Below, one piece after another: positions 21,498-35,100 of a DNA stretch of 64,000 nt. The stretch comes from Nymphaea colorata (taxonomy: Eukaryota; Streptophyta; Magnoliopsida; Nymphaeales; Nymphaeaceae). The notes beneath the pieces were generated by a model. It was not told where the DNA came from, did not search any database, and saw only the letters and a list, made by a program, of their open reading frames with translations. The stretch covers positions 32,585,706 to 32,649,705 of the forward strand of contig NC_045139.1 in NCBI RefSeq assembly GCF_008831285.2, in the 5' to 3' direction. Each line of letters starts with the position of its first letter. Positions within the stretch are counted from its first letter, which is position 1. The position numbers and the translations under genes were made by a program.

Positions 21498-23640
21498 CTA
21501 GGTTGTGCGATCTCAAGTAAGTCCGTTCTGACGTCTGTGATGCCCTTGGTGAATGCCTAAGTTTGTATCATGCTGTGAATGCGTAAAACATGCATCATGT
21601 TCCTCGAATCATGTTTCGTGAATGATGAAAGCATGCTAGATCAAAGGTTTAGAACTATGCTGCGTGGATGAAGCAAGCTATGACTTTCTGTACGCAAATC
21701 AACATGTTTAGTTATTTCTGTGCATGTTATTCAAGAAGCATGACGACTGCAAATCGAACGATATAATTTTTGTGCCTATAATTCTAGAACATGGTATTTC
21801 GTGAACGTGCGTGAGCATGCTAGTCGCCTGTGTATCATGTTGTTTGAAGTTCTATTTTCTGAAAGTAAAGCATAATAGTATTGAAGGGTTTGGGGCTCTC
21901 TGCTTTACATATTAGGTTGTCTCTTTTTTTTTTCTATAAACAAGAGACCAGCTAAAACAGAGCATTGATATCTTTCTTTTAAGAGCTTTCTCAGAGGGTT
22001 CTGAACCAAATGCAAGCAAGAGTTGTTCTCCTGAACTCTTCAAGGGCCTGGCTACAGAGCTTGCTACGCAAGTCTCTGCTGTCATCCCGAAGTCTATTGT
22101 TTTCAACGGATGAAGAGTACGCTCTGCCCAGCTACAACAAAATTGAAACCTATAAAGAAATAAGAGGGAAGAAAACGTCGCTGAACCTGCAAACTTTCTC
22201 CTGTCCTTTCCCCGTGCGCCACTTGAGAAACTAGTCCAATGGCCATCCTGAAAAGAGCCCGGTCTGTCAAAACCAGGGGATTAGACACCAAGTTTTTGTC
22301 GCTAATTGGGCCTCAAATTTTTTAACTCCCACACTCTGCCCATGTCTTCTCTACCGACGAGCAGAAGCAGTCGCCCGACTGACTGAAGCCAGTCGCTTCC
22401 TTCATTCGCAAAAGCACAAATCTCCTGCCTGTAACGGAGCTCTCCTCTTGATGGTAGCAGAGAGGGAGTTCGGGTAGGAGGGTAGACTGCGACAGAAACC
22501 CTAGGAAGACGCCCAAAATCTTGAGGCGATGATATGTGCCTCAATGATTTTAGGGTGTTACATTTTTATTGTAAATGTAAAATAGTGAAAACTTTCTTTC
22601 TTACAATCCTCAGTCCTCCCTTGAACTCTAAAACTATATATTGTGAAACTCTGAAGTCTGGACATTGTAGTTATAATTGTATAATATCATAAAAGTCTGG
22701 ATCTTGCATATACATGTCAACTAAATACCATGTTCTTTGAATGGCTTGACCTACACTGTCAACTAAATACCATGTTCTTTGAATGGCTTGACCAACACTG
22801 CAGCAACATGCCCTCGTATCAATATTTCAAGCAAAAGTTCGAGTACAGCTGAGCTAGAAAAGGACACCAAATAGAAGCTCCAATTGAATGACCAGCTAGT
22901 TTTTTTTTTTTTTGGGTACCGTTACCTTGATATTTGCCTTTCGAAGATGGCAAAATTAGTGCTGCAATCGTTTTCAATCAATATATAGTTTATTGTCCTG
23001 GTTTTTTTGAGATGTAATCTGATTTCTGGCTATTATATTTGTGAAGATTTCATAATATCTCCAAAGCTTTACAAAAAAAAAAAAGTCTGTCATGACTGTT
23101 TATTTCTTTGCATGTGCATGGACTCTAAGCCTATTTTGCTAATACTTTTCTTTGAATTATTAGGTTCAGTTTGAAAGTGTTTGTAAAAATGTGCTTATTC
23201 AAATCGAATTGGACTCCTCTTGACTCAATACACATTTTCATTGTTTTTAGTTTCTTATATTTTCAAACTTTTATCGTTTTTCTATTCTGTTTTCTGAATT
23301 TTTATGTAAGATGCAGATTCTATTTTCGATACTTCTCAAAAGTTTTGAATTCTGATCCATCCTGTCAATTCCCCCAAATATTTTTATCATCTGATTTGAC
23401 TCAGGAGTCGATTTTAGCAGCGTCGGATTTAAAGGAGAAAATGATAATTCTTTTACTAATTTAACAGACAGCCGGCCGGAAAAGAGAAGGCCCATATGAT
23501 TTCTTGCGTTAATTTCACGGCCGATAATTTCGTCTTCCGGCACAACGCTCGTCAAATCGCCACCTGCTTTTCTGTGTCGTCCGCGGTCGCTCAAGTTCTT
23601 TGCCTTGACTGATGCGGACGCCACCGCCCGGCGCTGCACC
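21498..23640. other. Retroelement leader remnant and intergenic DNA before MSL1
   Basis: About 21498-21900 looks like untranslated leader downstream of the primer-binding site. The open frames on both strands at 21912-22291 have no recognised domain. A 42 bp tandem duplication lies at 22715-22756 and 22757-22798. The last few hundred bases are the probable promoter region of the next gene; no clear TATA box could be fixed. Confidence 0.45.
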
Positions 23641-23721
23641 ATGAAGCTGCCGTCGGAGCTCCTACTATTTGGGAAGAAGAAATCGCTCTGGGTCTTCGTC
23701 TCAGTCTCCTCCTCCCAGTAG
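23641..23721 (+). promoter_or_regulatory. Upstream ORF (26 codons plus stop) in the MSL1 leader
   Basis: An ATG at 23641 opens a 26-codon frame (MKLPSELLLFGKKKS...) that stops at 23719-23721, 24 bases before the MSL1 start codon. If the transcript begins upstream of it, this frame would be met first by scanning ribosomes and could lower MSL1 translation. The transcript start is not known from sequence, and conservation of the peptide cannot be judged here. Confidence 0.5.
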
Positions 23722-23745
23722 CGCTCTTTCTCTTTCTGGATATCG

Positions 23746-26700
23746 ATGGCAAGAGCATTCAGATTTCAATTGCTGAAGTCCTTGGCTGCTGCGAGTCCCC
23801 TTACTCCCCTAAGACCATACCGTTCGATTCATACCCGCGGAGCGGTTCGCTGCGCCAGCCTTCTTCCGTGGTCGTCCTCGCTTTCTTCCGTTGCCCACCC
23901 GCCTCGCTCAAGGAACGACCTCTTCGCTCGGCTGCCTTACGCTGGCAGTTTATGCTTTGGTCGTTCCGGTGCTGTACTGCGGAGTTACTCATCGGAAGCT
24001 GCCCCCGGCGGTGAAGATGACAAGTGGAATATCAGCGAGTGGATCGATTCCTCAAAGGAGGCGGCAAAGTCGTTGGCTGATGTGATGGGCAAGGCGAAGG
24101 AGCAGTTTTACGAAGTCGCGTCTCATAGTCAGCAGTTGATCGATTCGTCCCCGTTTCTCAGTGATGTGGCGGTTCCAGTCGGTGGCACGGGGATTGCCAC
24201 GGCGGTTGCTTGGTTCATCATGCCGAGGATACTGCGGAGACTCCACCACTTTTCCTTCCGTGGGCGTGCTTCATTGTTGTCTATGAAGGTCGAAGAGATC
24301 CCTTACGAGAAAAGTTTATGGGGCGCCTTAGAAGACCCTGTCAGATATCTTGTTACCTTCGCGGCGTTCACACAACTGTGAGTCTTTTTTTTTCTCAATT
24401 TCCCTGAATTGTCCGTCGAGTTTAAAATCAGAAATTTAGTACAGTTGCATGACCATACAGATTGGGAACTAGGTTATCCAGTTTCAGTTTGCAATTGACT
24501 CTGATACTGGGGCGATTTAATTTGGTCTATGAAGTCAATTCCCCAGGAAAGTGTATGAAGTTTTTGTCACAATACTAGGTTCACCAAGGTTGATTTGGTT
24601 CCTGTGAAATGATTTCGGTTGGGTTTTGCGATTTGCCAATTGAATTTGAAATGAACCTTCTGCACAACTGTGAATTCTAGTTTGTTTGATTGGTTCTATT
24701 CAACTACAATGGCTACTTGGATTGCAAAATTGCATGATCTCATCCCGGTCTGCTACACCCAACAGGGAAATGACAGGTTTCTATGAGTATGATGATTTGA
24801 AACTTAGCTATGTTTCCAAATTCACATGTTCTTGAGAATGTAGTTTTATGTTCATAATTCTTCTCAGTCTGCAAGTTACATGGCTGAACTTAAGAGCGGT
24901 TATTTGTGGATTGGCGTATGAAGTGCCCTGACTTGGTACTTCTATTTTATTTTAGGGCTGTCAAGATCGCTCCCACAACATTTGCATCAGAACATGTATT
25001 TCAAGTGTGGAGAGGCGCTTTTGCTGTTTCGATTGTGTGGTTTCTCTATAGGTGGAAATCGAATGTGTTTGACCGTATTATTGCAAGTGAGGGTATTACT
25101 ATTCTGGATCGAGATAGGTTGCGGGTCTTTGACAGATTGTCATCAGCAGCTCTTCTCGTGTTGGGTCTAATGGGTACAGCTGAAGCTTGTGGTGTGGCCG
25201 TGCAATCAATTCTAACAATTGGTGGCATTGGAGGTATGCCATATTATTTTTATGATTGCCTTGAAGTTGCATAGATGTGAGGTCCCCCATCGTTAGATGT
25301 GTTTCTGGTGATGAACGAGACGTATGGTGAATGCCTTTTTCTTTATTAACTGGTTTCAATTCCTCATTACAGTTAAGGCCCTGAATAAGAAGATGAATTC
25401 AAAAAGATGTATGTTAAGTTCAACTTAGCATGAAGCAATTATACACTGGCAATGACATTGAGTGTTGACCTATGCCTATCAGCTAAGGAAGGCAGGAGCT
25501 TGCTGATATCAGCAGCCCTCTTTTCTAAGGCATCTGACTGGTATACTTCCAATCTTTTCGAAGAGCACTCTTCCAATCGTACATAGTGAGATCCATCTCT
25601 GGTTCCTAATACAGCAAGGCCCTGCCCTTGCCAACCCTTGTGTCACGGCCTCAACCTGCACTCATGCTGCACATGGTTGCTCGGCCTGCCTACGTCTGTC
25701 TCCTGTGTGGACGCACACCTTGGCTGTTGACCACTAGCTTGTGCAGCTTGACCTCCCTCTGCCACTAGCATTTGAGATTTCATTCTTCACCGTGGAGCTA
25801 CAAGTCAAAATACAAATAGGGCCGTATATGTCCTAATCTGCATGGTTTCCTTTCATCCATGCAGCATTTTAGAAATGTCATCCTACATGGCGAAATAAGA
25901 CTCCCAATACATGTGAAAGTTTGTGTGAATCTCTTCTCAGTAGACTCCCAAATACATGTTTTTGTGGCTCGAAGCCTTTTGAAATGAACTTCTTCGAAAT
26001 TGGCAATTGGTTTTAACTTTTGGACCTTCGAACTCCTAATAAGATAAGAAATTATGCAATAATTATAAGCCAGACGTGGTCCTAATCTGAGAGAGATGGA
26101 AAAGCTTCAAACAAATAAGATTTCTCCTAAGTGTAAGCTGAAGATTCTTCATTATGTTACTGTTTAATGGATGCACAAATGACGAAGATCAAGTATGCTG
26201 TGGTGTTGTGATGCTGTCAATATATGTTTTGTCCATGCAAATGAGTAGTATGGAGGTCAGGCTTTATAATGTAGATTGTTCTCTTTAAGAGAAATAGGTT
26301 TTAAAATATTCTCCAGCTTTCTGTCCTATTTGATAAGGTAAAGAGGTTGGTATACTGTCTATAATATTAGCCAGAAACAAAGAACCTGATCACCATAGAA
26401 ATTTATTCGAGCTATGTGTGAGTAGTGATGGTGTTTAGAAAATTATTTGGGATAAGATAGGATTTGAATATGCTTCATATCAGCTGAATGTAAATGCTCT
26501 CTTCTGTTTAGGAGTGGCCACTGCCTTTGCAGCCCGAGACATCCTTGGAAATGTGCTAACGGGTTTGTCCATGCAGTTCTGGAATCCATTTTCAATTGGT
26601 GATTCTATTAAAGTACGTATAAACTTTCAAGGTCAATATGATTTAAGCAATGTTAAGTTTACTTTTGTGCATGAAGCTTTTTTTTTTGTCTTGATACTTA

Positions 26701-29700
26701 TATATTTGTGAATTGATTGAATGATTATATTTGTGATTTGTGAATCAACATAGTTTGTTTGTTTCTTTTGCCACGACGAATGTATTCCAATTTACTCTTT
26801 TTAGTTTTTATTAATGAGTTCAATGGTTTCTTGCAACCTAGAGTATGTAGCATAATATTTTCACTATTGCCACTGAAACTCACACTTTACTAACTTTATT
26901 ACTACAGAAGTTCAACATTTAGGTGGCATTTGGATGACGCCCAAAACAGTGTCTTGGAGGCAAAAAACACTGTTTTCAGAGCATTTGGATGTACTGGGTT
27001 TGTGAAAACCCAGGGTCAAGGAAATGGTGTTTCCTAAAGGCGATGAAAACACATACCCCTCCCCCCACTTCTTGGTCTTCCTTGGCCAAACCCATCTTCA
27101 TGCGTAGTGTTTTCTTGCTGTAGTATACTGAAGAATTTGTGATTTCATGTCAGTCACATACTCCTAATATATCTCTTTCCATTCTTAGATGATTGTCTTT
27201 AAAAGCTTCCGAGTGAATTAATACCCCTTGCTCACCCGGAAAAGCTTCCGAGTTTTCTCATAAGGCAAAAAAGAAAAAAGGTTTAGAAGCAGTCCATGCA
27301 GATACTTTTAGCTATCTGGATAGGCTCTATCTACCTCATTTTACTTGTAAAGAGGATATGCAAAAGAATAAAATGTCACTGAATAAGATACATTATATGG
27401 AGAACCAACTAAGTAAAAGGCTTATTGTTACCAATAAAGTTTTAGGTGTTTTACATCCTAAAAGGAACTAGTATTTGTAAGCATCCCATGGAACCTTAAT
27501 TTGTTAAATAAAATCAAATTTTCCTTAACATCTTCAAAAGGTGTGATACACGTTTTACTGAATTCCTTATGCCATTGTTTAAATCCTTATGTACTTAAAG
27601 CCCTTTGGTGGTTTGCTCCATTAATATTGTCACTGAGCTGAATAGGACATAATATCCACCTGGATTGCATATTTTATTTTAACAGAAACCAGTCCAGTTA
27701 AACAAGCTTCATCTTTTGGTGCAAACTATACTTATTGAAAAAAAAAAATCATATACAATTTTATGTACTGACATAGGTTCCGAATAATGTCTCATATGTT
27801 TAGTATTAGGTAAAGATAAACAAAATTTTCCACCTATGAAAATTTTGATAATCTCTGTTGCACCAGTTATTAAGGTTGAATATGTGTGGACCAACTTTAA
27901 GCTTAGCATAGTAAAGCTATCAGTTGCATCAAACTCATATATGAAGTAGTAACAGTTATGCTTCACTTGATCCTACTTTTTGTGATTGAATATGAAGCTT
28001 TCTTCTTTCAATTATTGCAACATAGTAAGATCTTTTATCTTCATGTTTGTGTTAAGCTTGGCTTGATTAGATTCTTGGGAATTGAATTTTAAAGTTTTCC
28101 TTTTAATACGTATTCATGTCATAGGTGGTGCTTGAAAAAGAATGTGGGCTTCTATCGTTTCCTTTTGCAGGCAGGTTCTATTGAGGGCCGAGTGATGGAA
28201 ATAGGCTTAACTACAACTTCATTGTTGAATCCTGAGAAGTTCTTGGTATTGGTGCCAAATTCTCTTTTTTCAAGTCAGGTCTGTAATTTACTTTTAACGG
28301 AATAATTTCAATCTGATTTATCTAAGATTCTAAATCTACACGGGCCTTTTAGTTGCTTTGTGTGATCATGTTAAAAGAAGTTTATGATGTATAAACTATA
28401 AAGCATTATGGTTGATCTTAAGTTAATAAGAATAGTTTTTTCAGATTCATATTTCAGAATTTAAATAAGAACCCAATGTATTTATAATTTGGCACTTTTC
28501 TCTTTCTATTTCAGGTGATTGTTAATAAATCTCGGGCCCACTTGTCTGCCATAATGACCAAAGTACCTGTTCGTGCTAATGACATAGAAAAGGTTCCAAA
28601 TATTTCGGAGGATATAAAGTCAATGTTGAAGTCTCTTCCTAAAGTTGACTTGGAAGCTGATCTTCCATACTGTTTTCTTTCACAAATCGAAGACTCATAT
28701 GCGGAGCTTACTATTGGATGCACTGTGAAGGATGTGGTACATTTCCTTCTTCATGCACTTTTATTATGCAAATCTGATTGTGTGTTTATTAGCTTGTGGA
28801 ATGCCCAATTAAGAACTTAAATTATCAAAAATGCTCTATTGACCGAACCTATAGGAAAAATATTGTGTTTACAAGATTTTATCCATCGTACTAGAGCGAT
28901 CGGAGAAGAGCGATTAGGGTCATATTCGATCCTTTCTACAATGCCCATAGACAAAGTGCTTGGTTTCAGATCAATGCTTCGCAGCAATCGCTTCGATCCA
29001 CCCCCTTGGTGAAAAACTATAATTCGCCCAGAGGAATTCCTCCCAGCGGATTTCCCTATCTATAGAATGTAACCTTTTGCATATTGAGTACCCTGGATGT
29101 AATTATTTTGTTTTTTTCCAATTTTTCTATTTTTATATAATGTTACACCAGTTGAAGTATTTTACGTGAAGCTTATTGTAACTTTAGAGTAGCTTCTTGG
29201 TGTTCTGTATGTTGACATATTGAATAAGTTGTTCATGAATGTTTTCTACCGACGTCATTGCATAACATTGTCAGAAGTATATAGAACAGATGGTCCCCTA
29301 GAAATATCCCATTAAAAAAAAAATTACCTTGTCTCCATGTTCTACAATGAAACGAATCTTGTGGCAAATCAATTTGTCAAAAACAGATGAGCCACGTTTC
29401 TGATGTCAACATATAATGGTTTCTGTAAAATACTCACTTTCTCTATATAACAAGAAAGATTCAGCACAACGATGTCTTATTGTACCAAGAGATCTTTTGT
29501 GTTGTGAATTTGCTATCCTTGCTTGTTTCTCTGCAGTTTTGCGATATGCATTTCTAGAGAAACTGAAGATACGTCAAAAGTAGCATAATGCTACTACTCT
29601 CTCTTCAGAACCTTAGGCACATTACGATAAAATGGGATGTTCTATATGTACAGGGACCCTTAGCACTTTTGTCTTTATATTCAAGTAGAAACATGTTCTA

Positions 29701-29926
29701 TAATTCGGTATGTGAAGAGGAATAATCCTATCTGAAAAAAATGGTTTAGTTGATTTATCTACTGATAAGGTTTGTTAGTCTTTGTTCATATGAAAATTTG
29801 TCTGTATTGTAGAGGAAACATGAGTTGTATTCTATAAAGCAAGATATTTTGTTGCAATCGGTTCAAATTATCAAACGACATGGTGCTGATCTTGGGAGCA
29901 CCAGAGAAGGCTGCAATTATCCTTGA
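23746..29926 (+). CDS. MSL1: Mitochondrial MscS-like mechanosensitive channel (MSL1-type)
   Basis: Six exons: 23746-24377, 24956-25233, 26512-26612, 28171-28278, 28515-28736, 29813-29926. All introns are GT-AG and the phases close to a 484-residue protein, close to the length of Arabidopsis MSL1. The first about 80 residues are Arg/Ser-rich and acid-poor ([16 protein letters not shown], then [10 protein letters not shown]), as in a mitochondrial presequence. Hydrophobic segments lie at about 142-163, 203-215, 227-240 and 275-300. The MscS pore signature [15 protein letters not shown] is at 303-317, followed by the beta domain ([40 protein letters not shown]). Family knowledge: MSL1 is an inner-membrane channel that relieves mitochondrial membrane stress. 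The C-terminal exon ([20 protein letters not shown]) fits the family. The start chosen is the first ATG in frame with the presequence. No defect is seen. Confidence 0.95.
26900..27130. repeat. Possible transposon fragment in MSL1 intron 3
   Basis: The word GCATTTGGATG occurs twice (about 26946 and 26991), near CAAAACAGTG and AACACTGTTTTC, which are partly inverted to each other. This wording is common at the ends of plant hAT- or PIF-type MITEs, but paired termini and a target duplication could not be found. Confidence 0.25.
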
Positions 29927-32114
29927 TGTCAACTGTTTACGAGGTTTGTTTCTCTTTTACAACATTTTCATGTATTTCTTGTTTTCTTTGCCTTTTTTAC
30001 TCGTTCATTGTTTGCTGACCTCAGTGTCGTGAAGGCATTAATGTATGTGAAATTTCACAGCTTTTATGAGATAAGTTTTGGTCAATGGTGTAAAAATTGT
30101 CTCTTAACCTGTAATGAAAGTGATATTGATTTTTTTTTTGGGGGGAATTGCATCATCCAAACATTGTAATTAGAATTGTGAGCTCCTTGAGAAATGTCAT
30201 GAATACCCAGCAATTTTCGACATGATTTATTAGTTACAATTAAGAACTCGTTGGAACTTGGATGCCATATTCTTAGATGGTAAATGTATAAGGGCGATGT
30301 TCAACCGTATTGACATTTTAAATTACAGCTTCATCAATAACATGCTTCACCGCACATGAACGTAGTCGATAGTACATATATGATGCACACAATGAGAAGT
30401 CAATATGCAAGATAACATGCATTCATCTTTTCGTGCAGTCGAGCATTTCTTACCTCCTCTGCGTAGAGAAACCCATATGATCATGCTTGCACTAAACGAA
30501 CGTGTAAAAACGGGTGTACTTTGCTAATTGCACATGGGTTCGGCTTTCACTTGGATGGTGGGATTTCTTTTGTTCAGTTATGGAAAGTACGACTCCTACC
30601 AAGCTTTGACATGTATTTTAAGAAATATTTCTTTTGAAAAGGACCATCATTTTGAATTCATGTGAATCCTAAGAAACCTATTATCAATTAAAATCACACG
30701 TCTGTTGGAATGTACCTATGTGCCATTTACCAAATTTGACTTAGCCGGGTCTCCCTTAGCCTGGTTCAGAAACAGAATCTGGTTCTGATCTTGATCTCTA
30801 AGTCTGAATCCAGATCGAGCAGACATAATATCCCGCATTTAATCCATGGTGGACACCGACTCGCGCACAGATTAAGTCATAAAACAGCATATTGCACCCA
30901 AAACCAATTGCTGCTCAGATCTTGTTTTCTTTAGTACCAGATCTGACTAAGTGGATTCAATTTGGGTCCATGATCGAATGACACAAACCTGTTGGCATCC
31001 CTAATCAACAAAGGCTCAAGCCAGTCCGGATATTTTTCGCAGCATTATAATGCAGGAGCAGCTTCGTGATGGATATTTATTGCATCTCTATAAAACAAGG
31101 ACGATTTATGATTCTTATAGATTTAAGGAAATGAAACTTGACAGTCAGAGTTTGGAGAGCCAATTGTAGTTCTAGAATGCCTCCTATTTCTACTTTATTT
31201 CTACTTCCTCTGTTTCTTTGTTGCTGGCAGGGGCCATGGCTATCCATACATCTTGGAGAAAAAAAAAACCTGTAAACAGCCATAATTTCATCTGTAAGGG
31301 GCCAAACAATCACGCGACCACTAAATAAATTTTTTAACAGGGCCAACCTTTATTTTTCTAAATGTTTTATGGGAGCGGAACTACAATTTTTAGAAAGTTT
31401 AATAGGTAAATTCGAAAATTTCAAAACTTGAAGGGGCATGCGTCCCTGGCTCGAGCTGAGTAAGTGTTTGGTGCGGTTCAAATTGACTTTACCGAGCTGA
31501 GCAAGGGAGGAGTTCTCACTTTCCAAAAATATGCATATATAACAATGTGAATGTTGATGTTTAAAAACCTTAAACATGAATATATCTGGCCTCGAGGGGT
31601 GCGGTACACCTGGTTGGATCAAGGGCTGGTAGGCAGTAACTGGTGTGGACTCAGCTTGCTTAGTCTTCAAGCTTAGATTATAATCTCAAAGTGCACTAGT
31701 TTTATGTCAAAAATTCAAATCTGGACTGAGCTTAGTTGGGCCGAGATCGAGTTTACTTTGAGTGCCTTGACTCATCCCCACACCCTTACTGGCTGCTACT
31801 TGAGCCAATAACGGAGAGGTCTGTATAAGAAAATTGGAAATAATTGAAAGGCCGTACATGAGATTATGCCATAAAATAAGCTTCCAAACGAAAATTCCAA
31901 AAGTTTGCACCATACTGTAGCAATTTGACAGTTAAAGCCTTTCCATTCGGGTACCGTTGAGTGTCAGAATTTAGAAGATGACAAATAGAAATCACGTGCG
32001 GAGTCGAGAAACCGCCGATCCTCGAAACGCAGGTATCCTTCGAAGGACCGGTCTTCTTACAGTATGGCAGCACTAAGGAGGATTGATTGACAGTGAACTC
32101 AGTTTGAGATGGTA
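29927..32114. other. Intergenic region between MSL1 and the first DUF819 gene
   Basis: About 2.2 kb without a supportable gene. Poly(A)-signal-like and AT-rich stretches follow the MSL1 stop. A block at 30740-31000 carries GATC-rich wording related to the repeat at 19.8-20.1 kb. The open frames at 31077-31346 and 31350-31670 on the minus strand have no recognised domain. Confidence 0.5.
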
Positions 32115-35100
32115 ATGGCGACCTTTTGGCAAATGGTATCGCCATTACCACACCCAGCCCTTCTCCCAAGGATTCAGCTCTTTCCCTTCACTCGCAAGCA
32201 CTTTCCCACTGCTCTGTGCGCGGACCACGTTCCTCAAACTCACTACTTTCGACCCACGAAGCTCCTTGATTTGAGGCTCCACCCGGAGGCAGGAAGATGT
32301 GTTCAAACGAGAGCTCATGGCCTCCGTGGCCCTCTCATATCTTCGGACGACCACTGGGGCACGTGGACTGCCCTCTTTGGCATCGGAGCCTTTGGCATTT
32401 GGTAGAAAGCCTTTTCATCTTGTTTTTCAGATATCCCCTTCTTCGTCGCATGACTTGTTCTGTTCATATTTTTTACGTTAGTGGTTCGGCTGTGGATCTA
32501 GAACCTAAGCAATTGTTTCTTGGATGACCAGATTTTTTTTGCTCGCCGTGTTTATGATAAAAATAATGTATACTTTCAGAATTTCAGGACCTTTTGCTTC
32601 GATATGACGTTCTTCCAGTAAATTAGTTGGCTTCGTTAATTTCATGGCAGGTCGGAGAGAACAAGGATCTGCAGTGCACTAAGTGGAGCCGTAGTTAGCA
32701 CATTGGTGGGTCTGTTGGCAAGTAATTTAGGAATATTGCCTTCTGAAGCTCCAGCATACTCCATGGTCATGGAGTATTTACTTCCTCTTACTGTTCCGCT
32801 GTTGCTGTTTAGAGCTGATCTCCGTCATGTCATACAGTCAACTGGATTATTGCTTTTGGTTTTTTTGCTCGGTTCTGGTACACTTCGACCTCTATTTTCT
32901 GTATGTTAACCTTTTAGTCATAAGGAATGTCCAATACTAGCCATATTTTATTTCTTATTTGCTGTAGGTGTTGGAGAATGTGAAAATTTTCTTTTGCACA
33001 CCATGCGCATGTTTTCTTTTATCAAGCATACAATGTGAGCAGGAGAAATAAGATAGTACCAGTCTCTCATGCACATTGCTTGAAGTTAAGTATGTTGGTC
33101 CTTTTATCAATTGCATATCTAACTGGAAGCTTAAATCCTGATGAAACTGTCATCAAGCTTATCATCATTTTCTAATCTAGCTTTGCAAAATGTTCACTCT
33201 TGCATGAGCTTGTCCAACTTTTATCCTTTGTTTCATTTAAAATATTTGACTATTTTTCTTTTCCCATGACTTTAACGTACCCACTACATTGATACTTACA
33301 GTGATAACAGGTATAAATACTAGATCTAACCAGTCATGTTGTGCCTTTTTCCTTTAAACAGTTGGAACCACATTAGGAACACTGGTGGCTTTTCTTCTTG
33401 TACCTATGCATTCACTTGGTCAGGATGGATGGAAAATGGCAGCAGCCCTTATGAGCAGTAATATTGGTGGAGGTAATCTTAAGAATGAGGAACAGTACAT
33501 TATTTCTGGGAACTGGTATTTCTTTTGTGAAAATGACATTTAGTTTTTGTTTGGGTGCGGTAGGGGGTTTGAAGCCTTCCATATCTCTTGGACATTTTCC
33601 TAATGTGCTTGTTTCATAGGCATTTAGCGCAGCTACAAAGTTAAATCCACTGCTCAAAAAGGACTCACATCCAAGAACCCCATCCGAACTGCAACAAGAG
33701 GAAAGTACCCAGTTGATTAAACATAAAAGCATTCTCAATTTCATGGCCTCAGCTATTGGAGACTGAGACTAAAGCTCACCCTTCATTCATTTATGTCTGT
33801 TATGGTTGGATCCTTTGGAAAGTAGTTCAAAGAAGGATGACAGTCAGTAGAATAATCCATTCGATCTTGTGATTGGCTAGTTCAGACTCTCTCAGGCCTA
33901 GGCATCCTGGTTCCTTATATAGATCTAACAAAAAAAAAAAAAATTAATGTGCGCTAAGCAAGATTTTCAGCAAAGAGTTTCAAAGATATTGTAGTTGCTA
34001 TGATTGGCTTGCAGGATATAATTTTATTTCCTTTATAAGTTCTTCATTTGCATAAGTTTTTATGCATTCTTATGTTTTTGTGTCACATTGTTATGCTTAC
34101 GCAATTCTTTTTTTTTTTTTCATAGGCAACATTTTTCTTGTCTTTTCTTGATTTTACGATTTTTGTAATTTCTTATTGATCTTTTTATTTTTCTAATTCT
34201 TTGTGGTTTCAATTTTAAACAATAATTTATTTATTTTTTCTCATTCCATAATGTATCTAACTTTGGACCCAACCGATAGAGGATATGCTATGCTTTTACA
34301 AGCTTTATCTTGAGATGTTCATGGCCATAACTGTTGCAAAAGTAAGTGTAGGAGACATGCTACCGAAACAAAAATAAGCTTCTCAAAGTAATGAATTGAA
34401 AAAATAGGGCTATTTGTTAAATAGCCCCTGAGGTTCCCTTCTCTTTAGAGGGAAACTTTCTTCTGTACTGTGAGACCCTAAATCATAAATCACTATTTGA
34501 TCTAAAAGTTTGAGTACCATTTTTCTGGCCTTAATATCTGATGAAAGATTTGACAATGATGTGTTTGTTCTATTTGGTCACCTATATGGATGCAGTTGCA
34601 AGTTGATTGTTATCAGCTTTGCTTTTTCATGTTGATCAAAATTTACTGCGTTGATTTTTATTTCAAACAAAGTTGGCTGGTGGACCATGGGTTTCCATTA
34701 AGATTAGAGGATATTATCTCATGTTTTCATGGGTTTCCATATATGCTGATTATTTCATTATGTTTCCATTCCACTACTTTGTCATCCAACTGACTTTCAA
34801 AAATTTTTAGCGGTGAACTATGTTGCTGTATCCAAGGCACTTAATATTTCTTCATCAGTTTTAGCAGCAGGGCTTGCAGCAGATAATGTTACATGTGCAT
34901 TATATTTGGCCTCACTTTTTGCTTTAGCTGCAAAAATACCACCAGAGATATCCACGCAAACAAATGGTAATTCATGTTTTTCCTCTATGTTTCCTTGAAG
35001 ATCTGCTTATATTTGCATCTATGCAGTTTTTTTAATAATGTCAGATGGCTTTACTTCATGCAACAGGTTGAGATTCTCCAGATGGAATATGGAACATGAA

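Noticed and set aside
22010..22291. Overlapping open frames downstream of the LTR remnant
   Set aside because: Both strands are open over the same bases and neither product resembles gag, pol or a known plant protein.
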